Positions 26,715 to 35,412 are shown, counted from the first letter of the stretch. The stretch is 64,000 bases of DNA from JACOTV01 sp964579395 (GCA_964579395.1 CAZOFT010000001.1:124001-188000), one strand, 5' to 3'. A program made the numbers and translations. Notes: a model not told the origin generated them from the sequence alone.

Positions 26715-27128
26715 ATGAGTACTCCCGCACAACTTGCACATCTGGAGATTCTGGCAGACGAGCCTGAGCGCGCAATTCTGTTTTACACTTCAGTATTTGG
26801 GTGGAATGCAGTGAAATGGGTCCCCAAAGACGCAGAGCCCGGGTTTGATTCACAATACTGGATGCTCACGGTCAAACACGGTGCGATAACGATTCCCTTT
26901 GGCCTTCGCAAACGTCAGTCGGGAGAACGGCCTGACCAAGACGCATCGGTCAATGCCTATGTGTGCACAATCAGCGTGGCGTCACTTGAGCAGACCATTC
27001 CCTTACTTGAGCAGTATGGTGGCGTCGTCACCGAACCCAAGCGCATGGTTGCGCCAAACACATACTTGGTCGGTGCGGTAGATCCTGAAGGCAACCACAT
27101 TCGCATCATCTGCAGTGTCGCCGCCTGA
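26715..27128 (+). CDS. VOC (glyoxalase/bleomycin-resistance-like) protein
   Basis: A 137-residue protein with the paired beta-alpha-beta-beta-beta units of the vicinal oxygen chelate fold: AHLEILADEPERAILFYTSVFGW at the N terminus and VGAVDPEGNHIRIICSV at the C terminus. This is the YdcC/CFP30-type arrangement, often called glyoxalase-like, but substrate and metal use cannot be told. The first in-frame start is a GTG at 26709, but it would lie at or before the predicted transcript start, so the ATG is preferred. Confidence 0.78.
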   Translation: MSTPAQLAHLEILADEPERAILFYTSVFGWNAVKWVPKDAEPGFDSQYWMLTVKHGAITIPFGLRKRQSGERPDQDASVNAYVCTISVASLEQTIPLLEQYGGVVTEPKRMVAPNTYLVGAVDPEGNHIRIICSVAA

Positions 27129-27185
27129 CACGCACCTGCTTTTTTTAAACTTTATAACTCGCAACTTTGTAACTATACTAAGCGT

Positions 27186-27971
27186 ATGATCGCACTTGTT
27201 ACCGGCGCTTCAAGCGGTATCGGATTAGAGCTTGCCAAACTTCTTGTGAAAGACGGCCACTCCGTCATTGCCGTAGCGCACGACAGTAAAAAACTGGAGG
27301 AAGCAGCCAAAGTGCTTCGCAGTGTCGCCAAAAATGCACAGATAGAAACGATTGCGGTCGATCTCAGCGACCAGCGCGGCCCCATGCATGTGTATCAGGA
27401 AGTGAAAAAGCGCGGACTTGCTGTAGATTGCCTTATCAACAATGCGGGAATCGGCCTGCGAGGCGCATTTGCAGAAACGAGTCTGGATGCTCACATGCAG
27501 TTGATTCGCACCAATATCGTCGCCCTTACACAGCTGACGCATTTTTTCCTGCCGCCGATGATTGAAGCTAATTCGGGCAAAGTCCTCAACATTGCATCCA
27601 CTGCCGCATTTCAGCCCGGGCCTTATATGAGCACCTACTATGCCAGCAAAGCCTATGTGCTGTCCTTTTCAGAAAGCCTCAAAGAAGAAGTGGCAGACCT
27701 TGGCATTTCAGTCACGACACTGTGTCCCGGACCGACTGCCACCAACTTTGCCAAGCGTGCCGATGTCGCCGATACTCCATTGTTTCAGTCGCTTCGTGTG
27801 CAGTCTGCTGAATCAGTGGCCAAGCGCGGATATCAGGCTCTTCTGGACGGTGAGGGAGTGGTGGTGACTGGTGCCGGCAACAAGCTCTTTGTCAAACTCT
27901 CACGCTTTGTGCCTCGCAGCCTATCAGCACGCGTCGTCAAACGCCTTCAGCAAAGCGAAAAACGGGATTGA
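27186..27971 (+). CDS. Short-chain dehydrogenase/reductase
   Basis: A 261-residue classical SDR with a Rossmann fold. The cofactor motif TGASSGIG (TGxxxGxG) is at residues 6-13, NNAG at about 87-90, the catalytic Ser in NIASTAAF and YASK (Y-x-x-x-K) near residue 155-160, and PGPTAT after it. This is the DltE/YqjQ-type subgroup that often acts on fatty acyl or unknown carbonyl compounds. TATACT (27174-27179) sits exactly 6 nt before the ATG. Confidence 0.88.
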   Translation: MIALVTGASSGIGLELAKLLVKDGHSVIAVAHDSKKLEEAAKVLRSVAKNAQIETIAVDLSDQRGPMHVYQEVKKRGLAVDCLINNAGIGLRGAFAETSLDAHMQLIRTNIVALTQLTHFFLPPMIEANSGKVLNIASTAAFQPGPYMSTYYASKAYVLSFSESLKEEVADLGISVTTLCPGPTATNFAKRADVADTPLFQSLRVQSAESVAKRGYQALLDGEGVVVTGAGNKLFVKLSRFVPRSLSARVVKRLQQSEKRD

Positions 27972-28019
27972 CACGGTCTGATCCACATGAGGTATGCTAT
28001 ACTATAGAGACTTATAGCT

Positions 28020-28430
28020 ATGGACAAAAAACTTTCCGGCCTGCTTGTGTTGTTTTTTCTTTCGTTCTTCGTCTTCGTGTCTATTGTTGTGTTTCGAAAG
28101 CCCATTACTCGCTTTACCCGCGCCTCATCGGTGACGGCATCGGCAGACAAATCCATCATCATTGCCTGGCCGCTGACAGTAATCGCCAATCGCAATGAGC
28201 CAGTTACCGTGTCGGTGTTTGTGCGCAGTGAAAACAGCACGCCGGTTCCCAACAAGACCGTGCTTTTGCAGTCGAGTATCGGAGCAGTCAGCCCGATATC
28301 TGCCGTGTCTGATGAAAACGGAAAAGCCGAATTCACCCTCACCAATTCCCAACCGGGCGAAGCAGTGCTGTCAGCTACGATCGACAACACGATCACCACG
28401 ACTCAAAAAATAACGGTCCGATACGAGTAA
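28020..28430 (+). CDS. Membrane-anchored protein with one bacterial Ig-like (invasin-type) domain
   Basis: A 136-residue protein with an N-terminal transmembrane anchor (residues 6-26, LSGLLVLFFLSFFVFVSIVV). The exposed part (residues 45-136) reads as a single Big_1-type domain: PVTVSVFVRSENSTPVPNKTVLLQSS, then a hydrophobic core and SDENGKAEFTLTNSQPGEAVLSAT. Presumably a surface-exposed module of unknown binding partner. A TTGACA element at 27968-27973 and two possible -10 hexamers (27993-28003) precede it. Confidence 0.75.
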   Translation: MDKKLSGLLVLFFLSFFVFVSIVVFRKPITRFTRASSVTASADKSIIIAWPLTVIANRNEPVTVSVFVRSENSTPVPNKTVLLQSSIGAVSPISAVSDENGKAEFTLTNSQPGEAVLSATIDNTITTTQKITVRYE

Positions 28431-28495
28431 TGTCGCACCCCAATCATGCAAATCAAGTTGCAATTTATTAATTTGCGAAGTAGCATACATTGTCT

Positions 28496-29377
28496 ATGAA
28501 AAAAATCACCAAAGCAGTAATCCCAGCAGCCGGTTTCGGCACTCGTTTTTTGCCCCAAACCAAGGCGATGCCGAAGGAAATGTTGCCGATTGTTGATAAA
28601 CCCGTCATTCAGTATGTGGTTGAAGAAGTCGTAAACTCAGGTATTAAAGATATTGTGATCGTCACCGGCTCCAACAAGCGCGCCATTGAAGATCATTTTG
28701 ACAACCCCAGTGAAGACCTGATCAAAAACCTCCTGCAGGGAAGCAAGGAAAAACTACTGGAAGAAACCAAGCGCATTGCGGATATGGCCAACTTTATCTA
28801 CGTGCGCCAAAAAGGACTGTACGGAAACGGATCACCGGTTTTGGCAGCAGAACCCATCATGAATGGAGAACCGTTTGCCGTGCTGTGGGGTGATGAGTTT
28901 ATTTACTCCGAACCACCACGCCTTCAGCAGATGAAAGACGTGTATGAAAAATACGGCGGAATCGTGATTTCGGGCGTTCGTATCGAGAAAAAAGAAGACC
29001 TCAAGCGCTACGGTATCGCCGATGTGACACCGGTTGAAGGAAATGTATATAAGATCAACAAAATCGTAGAAAAACCGGAACCTGATGAGGCGCCGTCCAA
29101 TATTGCTGCCCATGGCGCATATATCGTGCCACCTGAAATCTTCCCGGCGCTTCGCGGACTCACTCCCGGAAAAGGCGGAGAGATCTGGCTTACTGACGCG
29201 ATTAACGAACTGAACAAACAGGGAGTTCCTCTGTATACCGTCGAGATTGAAAACGGCAAGTACTACGACACCGGAAATAAGCTCGAGTATATGAAGACCG
29301 CTATTGAGCTGGCCATCCAACATCCGGAAATCGGTGAGGAGTTCCGCGCCTATCTCAAAGAGCTCATGACCCAATGA
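28496..29377 (+). CDS. galU: UTP-glucose-1-phosphate uridylyltransferase
   Basis: Makes UDP-glucose from UTP and glucose-1-phosphate for glycan synthesis. The 293 residues hold the nucleotide-binding loop VIPAAGFGTRFLPQTKAMPKEMLPI, the catalytic PVIQYVVEE region, LWGDEF for the metal, and GGEIWLTDAI and YYDTGNKLEYMKT toward the C terminus. CATACA (28484-28489) ends 6 nt before this ATG. It overlaps the next gene by 4 nt. Confidence 0.95.
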   Translation: MKKITKAVIPAAGFGTRFLPQTKAMPKEMLPIVDKPVIQYVVEEVVNSGIKDIVIVTGSNKRAIEDHFDNPSEDLIKNLLQGSKEKLLEETKRIADMANFIYVRQKGLYGNGSPVLAAEPIMNGEPFAVLWGDEFIYSEPPRLQQMKDVYEKYGGIVISGVRIEKKEDLKRYGIADVTPVEGNVYKINKIVEKPEPDEAPSNIAAHGAYIVPPEIFPALRGLTPGKGGEIWLTDAINELNKQGVPLYTVEIENGKYYDTGNKLEYMKTAIELAIQHPEIGEEFRAYLKELMTQ

Positions 29378-30012
29378 TCGGCCTCGAAGATCTGCGTCTT
29401 CCGCCCATTGACTATGTCCGGCCGGGCAGGCGTCGCTGCATAAGTGAGCGGGAAGCTGCGGAAATCAGCATCATGTCCGACAACGGACTCAGCGACTATG
29501 AGCGTGCACTCCAGTGTAAGATCACTCCGGATTCCGGACTCGTGCTTGACATCGGCACCGGCAGAAATGCACGCTTTCTTCGTGATGTGCGCAAAAAAGG
29601 AGTGGCAGCTGTCGGCATTGCACCATTTCAGACCCTTGACGGCAGACCAACGATGCCGGTCAGCATGCCAGAAGGGAAGCGTCCGCGCCTGGTTCAAGCC
29701 ACCGCCTCAGCACTTCCGTTTGCCGATGAACAGTTTGATACCTGCGTGTCGCTTCATGCCATCTCTTATATTTGTCCGTATGTTAAGCCTGAGGTACGTG
29801 CCGCAATATATGATGAACTTCTGCGCGTGCTGCGTCCGGGTGGCACGGCATATATCGGTCGTTTCACCCCACAGGAGCTTGAGGTTGCAATTCCCCTTAT
29901 TGAGCCGCTTCGCGCGCGTGGAGTAGCGGTCAAATCATATAAAGGACAAAAATGGGTAAACCGCCGCACGTACGAAAATCGGTATTCCGTACACTTGCAA
30001 AAACCGGAATAA
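29374..30012 (+). CDS. Class I SAM-dependent methyltransferase
   Basis: A 212-residue Rossmann-fold methyltransferase: motif I LVLDIGTGRNARFLRDV (residues 52-68), motif II region at ALPFADEQFDTCVSLHAISYI with the acidic residue at the end of strand 4, and LLRVLRPGGTAYIGRF after it. It is coupled to galU by an ATGA overlap. Substrate unknown; the galU context allows a glycan or lipid target. Confidence 0.8.
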   Translation: MIGLEDLRLPPIDYVRPGRRRCISEREAAEISIMSDNGLSDYERALQCKITPDSGLVLDIGTGRNARFLRDVRKKGVAAVGIAPFQTLDGRPTMPVSMPEGKRPRLVQATASALPFADEQFDTCVSLHAISYICPYVKPEVRAAIYDELLRVLRPGGTAYIGRFTPQELEVAIPLIEPLRARGVAVKSYKGQKWVNRRTYENRYSVHLQKPE

Positions 30013-30043
30013 TCGGCGAGCCGCAGCTCAATCACAATCACAT

Positions 30044-30072
30044 TTGAAAATACGACCACGACCGTCTATAAT
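30044..30072 (+). promoter_or_regulatory. Promoter of rpsB-tsf, leaderless layout
   Basis: TTGAAA and TATAAT with a 17-nt spacer, near consensus; the -10 ends 8 nt before the rpsB ATG, leaving a leader of about 0-2 nt. Confidence 0.85.
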
Positions 30073-30080
30073 AGTAGCTT

Positions 30081-30959
30081 ATGCAAGCATACCAACCATC
30101 AGTTGAAGAGGTGACAAAGCTATTTGAGGCAGATGTTCATTTGGGACACCGCCGCAATCGCCTGCACCCAAAAGCAAAAAAATTCGTATACAAAATGGAG
30201 CAGGGAACCTCCATTATTGATCTGGCTCATACAGCAGCCCAGATTGATTCTGCTAAAAAAGCCCTTTCAGAAGCAGCAGATGAAGGAAAGACCCTTCTTG
30301 TTGTCGCAACCAAAAAAATCGCAGCACCGATCGTGAGCGAGATGTGTGAAGCACAAGGAATCACGTATATTTCCACCAAATGGATGCCGGGACTGTTGAC
30401 CAACTTCGAAACCGTCATCAAAAACGTAAAGAAAATGAATGAAATGAAAACGGCAAAAGAAGCCGGAGAGTGGAGTGAGCTCGTCAAACATGAGCGCATC
30501 CGCCAGGAGCGTCGCTTGAACCGCTTGCTTCGCCTCTATCGCGGTATCGCCAACCTGACTCGTCGCCCGGACGTCATGTTTATCGTCGACACCCGTCGTG
30601 AGAAAAACGCCGTCACTGAAGGCCAGGCCACCGGCGCAACCATCGTAGCCGTGACCGACACCAACAGCAATCCAGAAGATGTGCAGTATCCAATTGTTGC
30701 GAACGATGATTCAGCAAAAGCTGTTGAGATCGTTATTAAGCAAATCTTGGGCGCATACAATCCATCCGCTGCAGCAGCAAAGAAAAAAGCAGCCGAAGCA
30801 ATAGTTGAGGAGACAGCACAAAAAGAAGAAGTGACTGCTGAGGCAAAAGTCGAAGAGAAAAAAGCTCCCGCTAAAAAAACAGCAGTAAAAAAAGAGGTAA
30901 CAGCTAAAGCAGCTGAGAAGCCCGCCAAAAAAACCACTGCAAAAAAAGCAGATAAATAA
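30081..30959 (+). CDS. rpsB: 30S ribosomal protein S2 with a long Lys/Ala-rich tail
   Basis: The first 230 residues are a standard S2: LFEADVHLGHRRNRLHPKAKKFVY, IIDLAHTAAQID, TYISTKWMPGLLTNFETV, PDVMFIVDTRREKNAV and VAVTDTNSNPEDVQYPIVANDD. The remaining 60 or so residues form a low-complexity tail of Lys, Ala, Glu and repeated PAKKT/KKTA units, resembling histone-H1-like tails. The gene heads the conserved rpsB-tsf pair and has a strong promoter that predicts a leaderless transcript, unusual for a highly expressed ribosomal protein. Confidence 0.97.
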   Translation: MQAYQPSVEEVTKLFEADVHLGHRRNRLHPKAKKFVYKMEQGTSIIDLAHTAAQIDSAKKALSEAADEGKTLLVVATKKIAAPIVSEMCEAQGITYISTKWMPGLLTNFETVIKNVKKMNEMKTAKEAGEWSELVKHERIRQERRLNRLLRLYRGIANLTRRPDVMFIVDTRREKNAVTEGQATGATIVAVTDTNSNPEDVQYPIVANDDSAKAVEIVIKQILGAYNPSAAAAKKKAAEAIVEETAQKEEVTAEAKVEEKKAPAKKTAVKKEVTAKAAEKPAKKTTAKKADK

Positions 30960-30990
30960 TTGTTGTAATTCCTATTTCTTAATCTCATCT

Positions 30991-31449
30991 ATGGCAGTCG
31001 ACATGAATCTTCTTAAAAAACTTCGTTCAGAGACCGAAGTATCATTTTCATTGATCAAGAAAGCTCTTGAAGAATCAGGAAATGATGAGAAGAAAGCCAA
31101 GTCACTTCTGCATGAGTGGGGAGCAGAAAAAGCAGCTAAAAAAGCTGATCGCGAGACCAGCCAGGGAGGACTTTTTACCTACGTACACCACGACAAGAAA
31201 AAAGCAGCCGTAGTAGAGCTGTTGTGTGAAACTGATTTTGTCTCAGGAAACGAAGATTTCCGCAAATTCGGTACAGAACTGGCTATGCAAGTCGCATTCA
31301 CCAATCCCAAATCCATCGAGGATCTGCTGAAAGAAGATTATGTCCGCGACAGCAGCAAGACCGTAGACGCATACTATAAAGAAGTTCTTCTCAAGTTTGG
31401 TGAAAACATCAAAATCTCCCGCATTCAGCGCTTTGCTTTGGGAGAGTAA
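30991..31449 (+). CDS. tsf: Elongation factor Ts (short form)
   Basis: Nucleotide exchange factor for EF-Tu. The N-terminal UBA-like helices (KKLRSETEVSFSLIKKALEESGNDEKKAKSLL, but with TEVSFS replacing TGAGMM) are followed by ELLCETDFVSGNEDFRKFGTELAMQVAF, the core that contacts EF-Tu. At 152 residues it lacks the second half of the core domain present in E. coli EF-Ts (283), as is usual for CPR. It is 31 nt behind rpsB, on the same transcript. Confidence 0.93.
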   Translation: MAVDMNLLKKLRSETEVSFSLIKKALEESGNDEKKAKSLLHEWGAEKAAKKADRETSQGGLFTYVHHDKKKAAVVELLCETDFVSGNEDFRKFGTELAMQVAFTNPKSIEDLLKEDYVRDSSKTVDAYYKEVLLKFGENIKISRIQRFALGE

Positions 31450-31467
31450 TGATCCGCCCACACTGCT

Positions 31468-32061
31468 GTGACTCGCGAAACGCTTACGCATCACACTCCT
31501 ACTGATTTTTATACCAGGTTTTTTTCCGAACATCCTCTCCATGGCGTGCACGACATGATGCACATTGACGGCTATGTCGTCGACCGCACATTGTTGGAAC
31601 GAGACGTAACACTCACTACCAGAGGTCGGGCCGGTGCATCACTATACCTTTCCAGCAGTGTAGCCGAGATCTCAGAAGGGCAAGACATACGGCAAGTGAT
31701 GCGGGCAGTCACCCACACATCAGACAGAGCTGCACTTCCTGAATCTGTCGCGCACCTGTTTCGAGCAGGGGAGTTTCTGAGGTTTTGCCTTCAGCATTTT
31801 GAACATCATCTCGGGCCTGTCGATTATTTTGACGCCCGCTGGGAAGATGGGGATAATTTTCGCGCATTTCACCAAGCGGCAAGCGAGCAGGGCGACATCT
31901 CACCGGAGCGCGATTGCGACGCTGCCACAGAAACCTGGACCGGAAAGACACTGGCAAAGTTGGGTTTTGAGCCACTGCCGATACTGGTGCGACGTGACTA
32001 TCATCCGAATATGAGATTGTATCCGCCGGTAAGTGCCCGGTTCAAACGCATACAAGAATAG
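31468..32061 (+). CDS. Uncharacterised protein, paralogue of the next gene
   Basis: A 197-residue soluble protein, GTG start at 31468, probably co-transcribed with tsf. I recognise no family. It shares with the next gene a pattern that looks like a real domain: FRAGEFLRFCLQHFEHHLGPV then YFDARWEDGDNFRAFHQ and TETWTGKTLAKLGFEPLPI, matching FHARRFMTYALEHFDRRGAV, HFRAEWISGRNHDAYY and ASTWTARTLAELGFASEPI there. Conserved aromatic, Asp/Glu and His positions hint at a binding pocket. Confidence 0.55.
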   Translation: MTRETLTHHTPTDFYTRFFSEHPLHGVHDMMHIDGYVVDRTLLERDVTLTTRGRAGASLYLSSSVAEISEGQDIRQVMRAVTHTSDRAALPESVAHLFRAGEFLRFCLQHFEHHLGPVDYFDARWEDGDNFRAFHQAASEQGDISPERDCDAATETWTGKTLAKLGFEPLPILVRRDYHPNMRLYPPVSARFKRIQE

Positions 32062-32099
32062 TCCTTCTAGTAAACACTATATTTTGATACAGTATCAAT

Positions 32100-32678
32100 A
32101 TGAAAGAGCGAGGCTCCACACTGATTGCACCGGCAGGTTTTCACGAGGTGATCACTTCACGCATTCATACACTCAATGCAGAATATGCCGGCCACTACAG
32201 TCTGTCCGGACGACATGAACCTCATATACTAGAGCTGAGCGCAAGCAGAAACAACACTGAAGCAACAACAATCGAGATGTCTGCCATAGCATACAACTGG
32301 AAAACTCATGCATCCCTTCCCGACATGCGCATCATGTCCTCAGCATTGTATACCGGCGCACGCGATCAATTTCCCCCGGCAATCTCCGAGCATTTTCACG
32401 CACGCAGATTTATGACATATGCACTGGAGCACTTTGACCGGCGCGGCGCAGTCACACACTTTCGTGCAGAATGGATATCGGGCAGGAACCACGATGCATA
32501 CTATGCGGCGCTTGAAGAGGGGGTGACCCCTTGGGAAGCAGCAGCCTCTACGTGGACAGCGCGGACGTTGGCAGAATTGGGATTTGCTTCAGAGCCAATC
32601 ACCATCGATGCACTGCAGCAAACCACAAATCCCGATCAAAGACCGCGCATCTCCGCCACCTTCCCAAGACTCATATAG
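32100..32678 (+). CDS. Uncharacterised protein, paralogue of the preceding gene
   Basis: A 192-residue relative of the preceding gene (see shared blocks there). It has its own promoter: TACAGT at 32088-32093 ends exactly 6 nt before the ATG. The N-terminal halves of the pair differ more than the C-terminal halves. No signal peptide or membrane segment is visible. Function unknown. Confidence 0.6.
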   Translation: MKERGSTLIAPAGFHEVITSRIHTLNAEYAGHYSLSGRHEPHILELSASRNNTEATTIEMSAIAYNWKTHASLPDMRIMSSALYTGARDQFPPAISEHFHARRFMTYALEHFDRRGAVTHFRAEWISGRNHDAYYAALEEGVTPWEAAASTWTARTLAELGFASEPITIDALQQTTNPDQRPRISATFPRLI

Positions 32679-32753
32679 ATGTCTCTATTCGCTGTGTCTA
32701 TGTGGATGTAACACGCTACAATCGGAGTCGATTCAACATGCAGGACAGACAGA

Positions 32754-33023
32754 TTATTTATCAAACTGCGATTCCATTTCGTGGAGAGTGCGGTCGTCTG
32801 ACAGTTCTTGCTGTACCCGCTCTGTTGTTTCTTGCTGGAGTACTTCTGCCGCCAGAGGAGTGGCGCCGGGCTTGGCACCTTCTTGTAGCTCATGCTCCGG
32901 GCGTCCTGCTTGAATCGCACGCGTCGCGTGACCGAGCATTTTTGTGCCGGCAGTAAATGCAGCTACGCGATCTTCGCGAGTAGTAGTATCGACAGGCGGT
33001 TGCGGAGGTGAGAATTCTTCCAT
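32754..33023 (-). CDS. Small uncharacterised protein
   Basis: An 89-residue, Gln/Glu/Thr-rich protein with no recognised domain and probably largely helical at its C terminus. Support for reality comes from its promoter, TTGAAT-N17-TAGACT, ending 8 nt before the ATG, and its position behind another minus-strand gene. The protein composition (PPQPPVDTTTRED) looks disordered at the N terminus. Confidence 0.5.
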   Translation of the reverse strand: MEEFSPPQPPVDTTTREDRVAAFTAGTKMLGHATRAIQAGRPEHELQEGAKPGATPLAAEVLQQETTERVQQELSDDRTLHEMESQFDK

Positions 33024-33031
33024 ATGGGTCT

Positions 33032-33060
33032 AGTCTACCGATTCAATAAGGAGAATTCAA
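33032..33060 (-). promoter_or_regulatory. Promoter of the small gene at 33023, leaderless layout
   Basis: TTGAAT and TAGACT (minus strand) separated by 17 nt, the -10 ending 8 nt before the ATG. Confidence 0.55.
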
Positions 33061-33061
33061 C

Positions 33062-33358
33062 TTATGCCTGAGGACAATATGTGGGATCATCAGGCAATAC
33101 CCGACTTTGATCAGTGAGGTCGATAATATCTTCACTTCCGTTGGTCTGAGCTTGTGCCATCAATAGGCGACGGTGAATACCAAGAAATCCCAGTCCCATG
33201 GCACAAAATGCCTCGTCATACTCCTCAATAGTCACCAAATCACCGGCTTCATCACCGTATAGTTGCAGGTTTCTCGCATGCAGCACTGAGGCGCGATGCA
33301 GCGCTTCTGCCATGTCATCCAACTCATCGTCTGTGAGTTTTCTTCGTTCACAATTCAT
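33062..33358 (-). CDS. Small uncharacterised protein, divergent from 33375
   Basis: A 98-residue acidic protein; helical N-terminal half (LTDDELDDMAEALHRASVLHARNLQLY) and no recognised family. TATACT on the minus strand (33365-33370) ends exactly 6 nt before the ATG, and this hexamer overlaps the -10 of the large divergent gene. The arrangement suggests that the small protein and the neighbour are co-regulated or mutually exclusive. Confidence 0.58.
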   Translation of the reverse strand: MNCERRKLTDDELDDMAEALHRASVLHARNLQLYGDEAGDLVTIEEYDEAFCAMGLGFLGIHRRLLMAQAQTNGSEDIIDLTDQSRVLPDDPTYCPQA

Positions 33359-33361
33359 ACC

Positions 33362-33370
33362 TATAGTATA
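33362..33370. promoter_or_regulatory. Two overlapping divergent -10 elements
   Basis: TATAGT on the plus strand (33362-33367) and TATACT on the minus strand (33365-33370) share four base pairs in a 16-bp gap between the two start codons. Plus-strand spacing to ATG is 7 nt, minus-strand spacing 6 nt. No good -35 is seen for either. Confidence 0.6.
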
Positions 33371-33374
33371 GCAT

Positions 33375-35372
33375 ATGGATTGTCAGAGTGAGATGAAGCG
33401 AATCGGGTTGCAATTTATTACCGCGTTTCCTACACTTGGGTCGATGAGTCGCGAGCAGTTTCGTGAATACGCCAGACATCGCACCTACACCGCCGGACTG
33501 GAGACGGCAGCTGCGGCAATTGGCGAGCCAGGCACTGAAGATCCTTTGATGATGTTGACTCATCTCACACTTACACACCGTCTTCATGCCCAGTTGGAAT
33601 CGGCCCGTAGCATGCTGCGCAACATGGAAGATAACCCGGCGCTACAGCAGGAAGTTACCCAACTGCTTGCACCAATCAGTGCCGGCATCGTGTTCATCGC
33701 TGAAAACCAAGATGATCCCCGCGTAAGAAAAATGCATCTTCACAATGTTGTTGCTCACCACACGCAAGCGAACGACCATACACCTTCATTTATTCCTGAG
33801 GAAATTGATGCGCTAGAAGCACATGCCACAACACACATGCAGCAGCAGCGAACTCTGTTTGAAGCACGAGAGCCTCAGCCCCCACCAACTGACCCGACGC
33901 CCGAGCAGACTCCTGAACCCGAGGAGGGTCCAGACGATGTGCTTTCCCTCCTCGCACAGCACGTACTTGCTCAGGTGCGTGATGGTATTCCCACTCGTGC
34001 CTACGAGGTAAAGCAGGCGCTGTTAAAAAGCGGCGTTCTTGCGCCAGGTGAATGGGAAAAAATGGGTGGCGTGGGAAGAACAAATCACTTTACAAAAGCG
34101 CGCAAAGAGCTGAGTGAGTATTTTGCCAAGCGCGGTGTACAAATCATCTGGGAAGAATCCGGAAAAGCACAAGGCAGAACTTATGCATTTCGCACCGATG
34201 CACCTAACACTGCAAGTCCACTCATCGCAGAAGCCTTGGACGAAGCATATGACCCGACTGATACCGTGCCGCGAAACGCAACGACGCGCGAGCTGATACG
34301 GGTACTTTCTTCAGGAGAGCCGACCTCCATATTGACCATTCGAGATGTATTATTGCAGACCGACGCCATTGCACCGCACCGATGGATAGGTCATTCGCAT
34401 GAAGTCGCTACGTACTATATGAATGCTGTGGTAGCCCATTTGAATAGTCATGGCATCCCGGTTGAATACGACTATCAAGGCAGGGGGCCGACCGGTAAAT
34501 ACTGGCTTATGTGCACTGACGGAAGTGCGCTTGAATCGCTCTCATCCCGATTCTGGAGCAATGAAGAAGAGCAAAAAGAAGACGCACCCACACACCATGA
34601 TGACAGACCGCCCCAGTCCGCTGATACGCCGGATCAGGCCGTGGCACAAGAGCCATCACTAGTCCCTGCTCCAATCGAGCTACCCAAACCTCCACCGGCA
34701 GCACAAACAGCGGTTGTGCCTGAACCAACACCTGCTGCACAATACGAATCTTCAGGTGTCCCGCCACGCACCGAACCGGATGAAATAGACCGTGAAAAAC
34801 AAAGGCCACCTCAGATACGCCGTCCGCTGGGTGACATTGCACGTATCATCCTGCGCCAGACCCGCGCGATGACAAACCCTGCAGTATTCGGAAGTCGTCG
34901 AAGAAGAGATGTGCAATCAGTCATTGAGTCACTCAAGCTCACCCACCCGAATGTTGATGTGGAAGAAGTACTCAACGAACTGGTCGATAACGGTGAACTG
35001 CATATTGTTGAAGTCGACGGCGAACGCCGCGTGCTTCCCGGCTCCAGACCAAAAGCACAGGCCGTTAGGCACACCGCTTCCATTGTCCACTTGCAGCCAC
35101 CTAGCTTTCACGAAGCCTCCCGACGAAATCCTGTCGATCACCTACAGGAAAATCCGGATATCGTCGATGCGGTACAGTCCCATATAGCCGCTGCCAATGG
35201 AGATCCACGTGCTCATGAACTATCAGCTATTCATCGGGCAGTCGGCACAGAGCTTGATCGGCGGGATTTTTTCTTTTTACTGCAACAGATGGAAGAAGCG
35301 GGGATGATTGTGCGAAGCAGAAAGGGAACTGACGGACCCTATGTCGCACACCTTGCAGCGCAAGAGGCCTGA
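33375..35372 (+). CDS. Large protein with tandem winged-helix-like repeats, unknown
   Basis: A 665-residue soluble protein. After a helical N-terminal domain (residues 1-140) and a Pro/Glu linker, two related units occur at about residues 185-270 and 300-385: each has a helix ending in VLL or ALL, then APxxW, a G-rich turn, a helix, then the wing GIPVEYDYQGRGPTGKYWLMCTDG (second copy) or GVQIIWEESGKAQGRTYAFRTD (first). A further winged-helix-like unit is at 490-550 (DVQSVIESLKLTHPNVDVEEVLNELVDNGELHIVEV) and another near the C terminus (LDRRDFFFLLQQMEEAGMIVRSRKG). DNA or RNA binding is suggested, not shown. Leaderless-type promoter. Confidence 0.6.
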   Translation: MDCQSEMKRIGLQFITAFPTLGSMSREQFREYARHRTYTAGLETAAAAIGEPGTEDPLMMLTHLTLTHRLHAQLESARSMLRNMEDNPALQQEVTQLLAPISAGIVFIAENQDDPRVRKMHLHNVVAHHTQANDHTPSFIPEEIDALEAHATTHMQQQRTLFEAREPQPPPTDPTPEQTPEPEEGPDDVLSLLAQHVLAQVRDGIPTRAYEVKQALLKSGVLAPGEWEKMGGVGRTNHFTKARKELSEYFAKRGVQIIWEESGKAQGRTYAFRTDAPNTASPLIAEALDEAYDPTDTVPRNATTRELIRVLSSGEPTSILTIRDVLLQTDAIAPHRWIGHSHEVATYYMNAVVAHLNSHGIPVEYDYQGRGPTGKYWLMCTDGSALESLSSRFWSNEEEQKEDAPTHHDDRPPQSADTPDQAVAQEPSLVPAPIELPKPPPAAQTAVVPEPTPAAQYESSGVPPRTEPDEIDREKQRPPQIRRPLGDIARIILRQTRAMTNPAVFGSRRRRDVQSVIESLKLTHPNVDVEEVLNELVDNGELHIVEVDGERRVLPGSRPKAQAVRHTASIVHLQPPSFHEASRRNPVDHLQENPDIVDAVQSHIAAANGDPRAHELSAIHRAVGTELDRRDFFFLLQQMEEAGMIVRSRKGTDGPYVAHLAAQEA

Positions 35373-35412
35373 TTACCCGCGGCACACGCGCCGGATATGA
35401 TACAATGACAGC

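Noticed and set aside
32531..32956. 141-codon plus-strand frame
   Set aside because: It overlaps the end of the paralogue gene in another frame and the small minus-strand gene, and its start lies inside coding sequence.
34507..34842. 111-codon minus frame
   Set aside because: Inside the 665-residue gene, without a promoter, and the Pro-rich linker on the other strand explains the open frame.
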